Shown: positions 51,999 through 54,004 of the stretch, piece by piece
How the letters are laid out: every line of letters begins with the position of its first letter
How positions within the stretch are numbered: the stretch's first letter is position 1
Made by a program: the position numbers and the translations under genes
The notes under the pieces: generated by a model
Told to the model about the DNA's origin: nothing
Seen by the model: the letters and a program-made list of their open reading frames with translations, nothing else
Database searches by the model: none
Assembly (NCBI GenBank): GCA_005239465.1
Contig: SPAW01000053.1
Coordinates: forward strand, 1 to 54,004
DNA length: 54,004 nucleotides
Source: Nitrospira sp.
GTDB taxonomy: Bacteria > Nitrospirota > Nitrospiria > Nitrospirales > Nitrospiraceae
Direction of reading: 5' to 3'

Positions 51999-52460
51999 AG
52001 ATCGGTCAGTCCGACGGCAGAAGCATGACCCGTACAAAGCAAAGGGCAAACTCCTGGAGCCATCTCTCTGCCGTCAGTGCAAGGCGGTGTATCACAAGGG
52101 TCGGTGGACGTGGAACCCCGTCCCGTCGGACAGTCACGACATCATGTGCCCTGCGTGTGAACGGATACGGGACAGGACGGCGCGCCGAGCAGGGTGCTGA
52201 TGCTCACCGGTGAGTTTGTCGCCAAGCATCGGGACGAGATTCTCGGGCTCGTCCGCAATGAAGAGACCCGCGCCAAAGCCGAACATCCTCTGTCGCGACT
52301 TATCAAGATCGAGGACCAAGCCCAAGCGGTGGTCATCGCGACGACGGACCCTCATCTCGCGCGGTGCATGGGCGAGGCCCTGCATCACGCGCATCACGGC
52401 ACATTGACATTTCGGTATGAGAAGGACGAAGAGCTGATCCGGGTGAACTGGCACTGCTAA
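51991..52460 (+). pseudogene. BCAM0308-family zinc-ribbon gene, copy B (frameshifted)
   Basis: The first part, lacking a start codon, reads KKDRSVRRQKHDPYKAKGKL, then EPSLCRQCKAVYHKGRWTWNP and CPACERIRD (zinc ribbon of two CxxC). At about 52170 a frameshift leads to VLMLTGEFVAKHRDEILGLVRNEETRAKAEHPLSRLIKIED, then TTDPHLARCMGEALHHAHHGTLTFRYEKDEELIRVNWHC and a stop at 52460. The 3' part alone, from an ATG at 52200, could be translated as an 86-residue protein without the ribbon. Fused at its 5' end to the phosphoribosyltransferase remnant. See copy A at 46268. Confidence 0.72.
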
Positions 52461-52856
52461 TGCGGAGGGGCAAGCGCCAAGAATCTGTGCTGATCGATTG
52501 CGGCAGATGAGACTCCCTCTCGTCTCTATTCCGGCCAATATCCGCTATGCGTGACTCACATTGCGGCCGGTACAACCACAGGGGGGCCGGTCATTTACCT
52601 GCCCGAAATCGAGGAAGCGATGGAACCTGAAGACTCGAAGTACGTTCGCGTTACAGTCTCAGCAAGCCAGGGTCTTCTTTGACGCCTGGCCCGGCAACAG
52701 TCTAACGATGACCCCATGGATCCAATGGCGAACGATCAAGAGCGCCTGGAACCTGTGTCCATCCTCGTCGTGGAAGCCGATCCACATCGGCAAGTAAATC
52801 AGCGAGAGATATTCCGCTGTTCCTCTCACAAACCCTCAACAGTCAAGGAGGACTCG
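52461..52856. other. Region with fragments, no intact gene
   Basis: About 395 bases. A plus-strand frame gives PVIYLPEIEEAMEPEDSKYVR and then DPMANDQERLEPVSILVVEADPH, but no stop-to-stop frame has a start, ribosome binding site and known domain together. The second phrase recalls the start of a response-regulator receiver domain, which is too short to call. The AAGGAGG at 52844 belongs to the next gene. Confidence 0.4.
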
Positions 52857-53393
52857 ATGAAGATCAATCGTTTCATCATCGGGCTTTTCAGTATGATGAT
52901 GTCGCTGGGATTTGGTGCGCAGTTTAGTCTGGCGGATTATGAACAGGAGCATTCATATGCCTTTTCCAGCAGTCATGGTTGTTGTGAGGAGATGATGGGG
53001 CACCATGCCCATTCTGCTGACCATCTCCGGCACCTCTTGAAACACCATAAAGAGATCGGACTGACGGAAGAGCAGGTGAAGAAGCTGAACGCCATTGCAC
53101 TGGACTTAGACCGCGCACGGATCAAATCGGAGGCGGAGATTCACATCGCCGAACGGGAATTACTAGCCTTAGTGGAAGATGAGACGACTGATCTGTCGGC
53201 GCTCGAAGCCAAAGTGAAGCAGAGCGAGATGCTGGAGGTAGGACTGCGGATGTTGGCGTTCAAGGCCAGGCGAGATGCGCTCGCCGTATTGACTCCGGAA
53301 CAACGCGAGAAGGGCGAAGCTACCCATGAGAAGAGGATGCAGGAGAGGATGAGCGGCCATGGGGGTGGCTCCGCAACAGGAGCCCACCATTAA
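52857..53393 (+). CDS. Spy/CpxP-like periplasmic protein
   Basis: 178 residues from the ATG at 52857, which follows AAGGAGG; an earlier in-frame start at 52716 is rejected because it lacks one. A signal peptide ends in FSLADYEQ. The mature protein is helical, with the LTEEQVKKLNAI...RIKSEAEIHIAERELLALV region and LTPEQREK, the LTxxQ pattern of the Spy/CpxP/CnrX group. Cys-Cys, several His, and Met-rich MMGHHAHSADHLRHLLKHHKE suggest metal contact. These proteins act as periplasmic chaperones or metal sensors. Confidence 0.88.
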   Translation: MKINRFIIGLFSMMMSLGFGAQFSLADYEQEHSYAFSSSHGCCEEMMGHHAHSADHLRHLLKHHKEIGLTEEQVKKLNAIALDLDRARIKSEAEIHIAERELLALVEDETTDLSALEAKVKQSEMLEVGLRMLAFKARRDALAVLTPEQREKGEATHEKRMQERMSGHGGGSATGAHH

Positions 53394-53720
53394 CACAAGA
53401 AGAAGGCGTTCCTCAAAACCAGAAAACGAGGTCGGGTGGAGCGTATAGAACGCTTGGCTGAGGGTCAGGATATGAGACTGTTCTTGCTTCACAGGGATCG
53501 TCAACGTCACGGAGATGGCTCCGAAAGCGTGCGGGAGCACGTCCACACAGGGGGGCGTGCACGAAAGGGTAGAACCCAACGCTGCGGGAGAGGTCGAAGC
53601 GGTCATGTGGGATCGGGCAGGGCCGTCTCCCAGCTGGTACATGGGCTCGATGACTTGAATCAAGAGCTTCGGTTATGGACGGACCTGAGCCCGAACCTTC
53701 AAAGGGAGGAATTGCCGCAC
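53394..53720. other. Intergenic region upstream of prs
   Basis: About 327 bases. An open frame in register with prs starts at ATG 53472, but its residues (for example HRDRQRHGDGSESVREHVHTG) match no part of known PRPP synthetases. GGGAGGA at 53703-53709 belongs to the GTG start at 53721. Confidence 0.45.
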
Positions 53721-54004
53721 GTGCCAAAGGAATTCGTCATCTTTGCGGGCACAGCGAACCCTGAATTGGCGGTCGCGATCGCGGCGGATCTGGGAGTGGT
53801 TCCGGGTGCCTGTGCGATCGAACGCTTCCCGGACGGAGAGACGTCTATCCAGCTGCAGGAGTCGGTACGGCGAAAAGAAGTCTTTCTCGTGCAGCCGCTC
53901 TCGCCACCTGCGAATGAACATCTCGTTGAGTTGTTGGCCTTGGCGGATGCCTGTCGGCGGGCGGCGGCTGCGCGCATTACGGCAGTGGTTCCCTATTTGG
54001 GCTA
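53721..54004 (+). CDS. prs: Ribose-phosphate pyrophosphokinase, N-terminal part (cut by window end)
   Basis: From a GTG at 53721 after GGGAGGA: KEFVIFAGTANPELAVAIA, ERFPDGETSIQLQESVR, VFLVQPLSPPANEHLVELLALADACRRAAAARITAVVPYLG. This is the start of PRPP synthetase, which makes PRPP from ribose-5-phosphate and ATP: AGTANPELA, the FPDGE strand and QPxxxPxNEHLxELLxLxDA are family motifs. The gene runs off the window end, so the PRPP-binding loop is not visible. PRPP supply would serve the phosphoribosyltransferase at 3776, although the two are far apart. Confidence 0.88.
   Translation, partial: MPKEFVIFAGTANPELAVAIAADLGVVPGACAIERFPDGETSIQLQESVRRKEVFLVQPLSPPANEHLVELLALADACRRAAAARITAVVPYLG

Overview
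The window is a GC-rich chromosomal segment (GC content judged by eye) whose gene content best fits Nitrospirota, most likely a Nitrospira-lineage bacterium. Supporting features are an archaeal-type methionine adenosyltransferase, a three-subunit 2-oxoacid:ferredoxin oxidoreductase with a GltD-like ferredoxin partner, many small stress genes (Hsp20, Usp, BON, SHOCT, DUF2934, BCAM0308-like), and short palindromic repeats of the kinds ending in ...TTTTTCAACAGCC and GGGGACAGGCACC. The assignment rests on recollection of family distribution; no 16S gene or ribosomal marker is present. I saw no rRNA, tRNA, CRISPR array, intact IS or prophage.

Layout. 0.8-11.6 kb is mostly minus strand: a zinc-ribbon protein, DnaJ, a translationally coupled slp-phosphoribosyltransferase-Usp-YbhB operon, an M28 peptidase (+), two tandem DUF2238 membrane proteins, a decayed small exported protein, a 328-bp element with terminal inverted repeats, Hsp20, a BON protein and an AmrS-like radical SAM enzyme. 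11.8-16.7 kb is an ArsR regulator followed by an MMPL/RND transporter, an outer-membrane lipoprotein-sorting-like protein and a beta-barrel protein. 16.7-22.7 kb is a redox block: methyltransferase, SHOCT membrane protein, DsrE, a sulfide:quinone-oxidoreductase-like flavoprotein, a methionine-rich exported protein, a Cyc2-like cytochrome-porin fusion, a SHOCT lipoprotein and a monohaem cytochrome c. It is interleaved with remnants of a second cytochrome c and a second DsrE. 22.9-33.2 kb holds a DUF2459 protein invaded by repeats, rtcA with a Mut7-C RNase and DUF1614, a very large CoA-dehydratase-type activase flanked by two copies of a VOC gene start, a THEP1 NTPase and a CheR-like methyltransferase. 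33.3-38.4 kb (minus) is an S-adenosylmethionine-centred run: HhH-type protein, radical SAM protein, Pcm, archaeal-type MAT and an AIR-synthase-like protein. A second, apparently exported Pcm and an APC permease face the other way. 41.7-46.2 kb is the porG-porA-porB-ferredoxin/flavoprotein operon. 46.2-54 kb mixes intact genes (GlgX, Hsp20, Spy/CpxP-like, the start of a PRPP synthetase) with a graveyard of broken stress genes.

How it fits together. The intact core genes cover central carbon and energy metabolism (2-oxoacid ferredoxin chemistry, glycogen debranching, SAM and PRPP synthesis). The accessory genes look like a stress and low-oxygen survival set, comparable from memory to the low-oxygen-activated locus of Burkholderia cenocepacia, plus a candidate outer-membrane-to-quinone electron route. 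The dominant evolutionary pattern is duplication followed by decay: cytochrome c, DsrE, VOC, phosphoribosyltransferase and BCAM0308 all occur with a broken copy, and several palindromic repeats have entered coding sequences. Because long core genes are intact while short accessory genes carry frameshifts and stops, real decay is more likely than poor sequence, but read-level checking would settle it.
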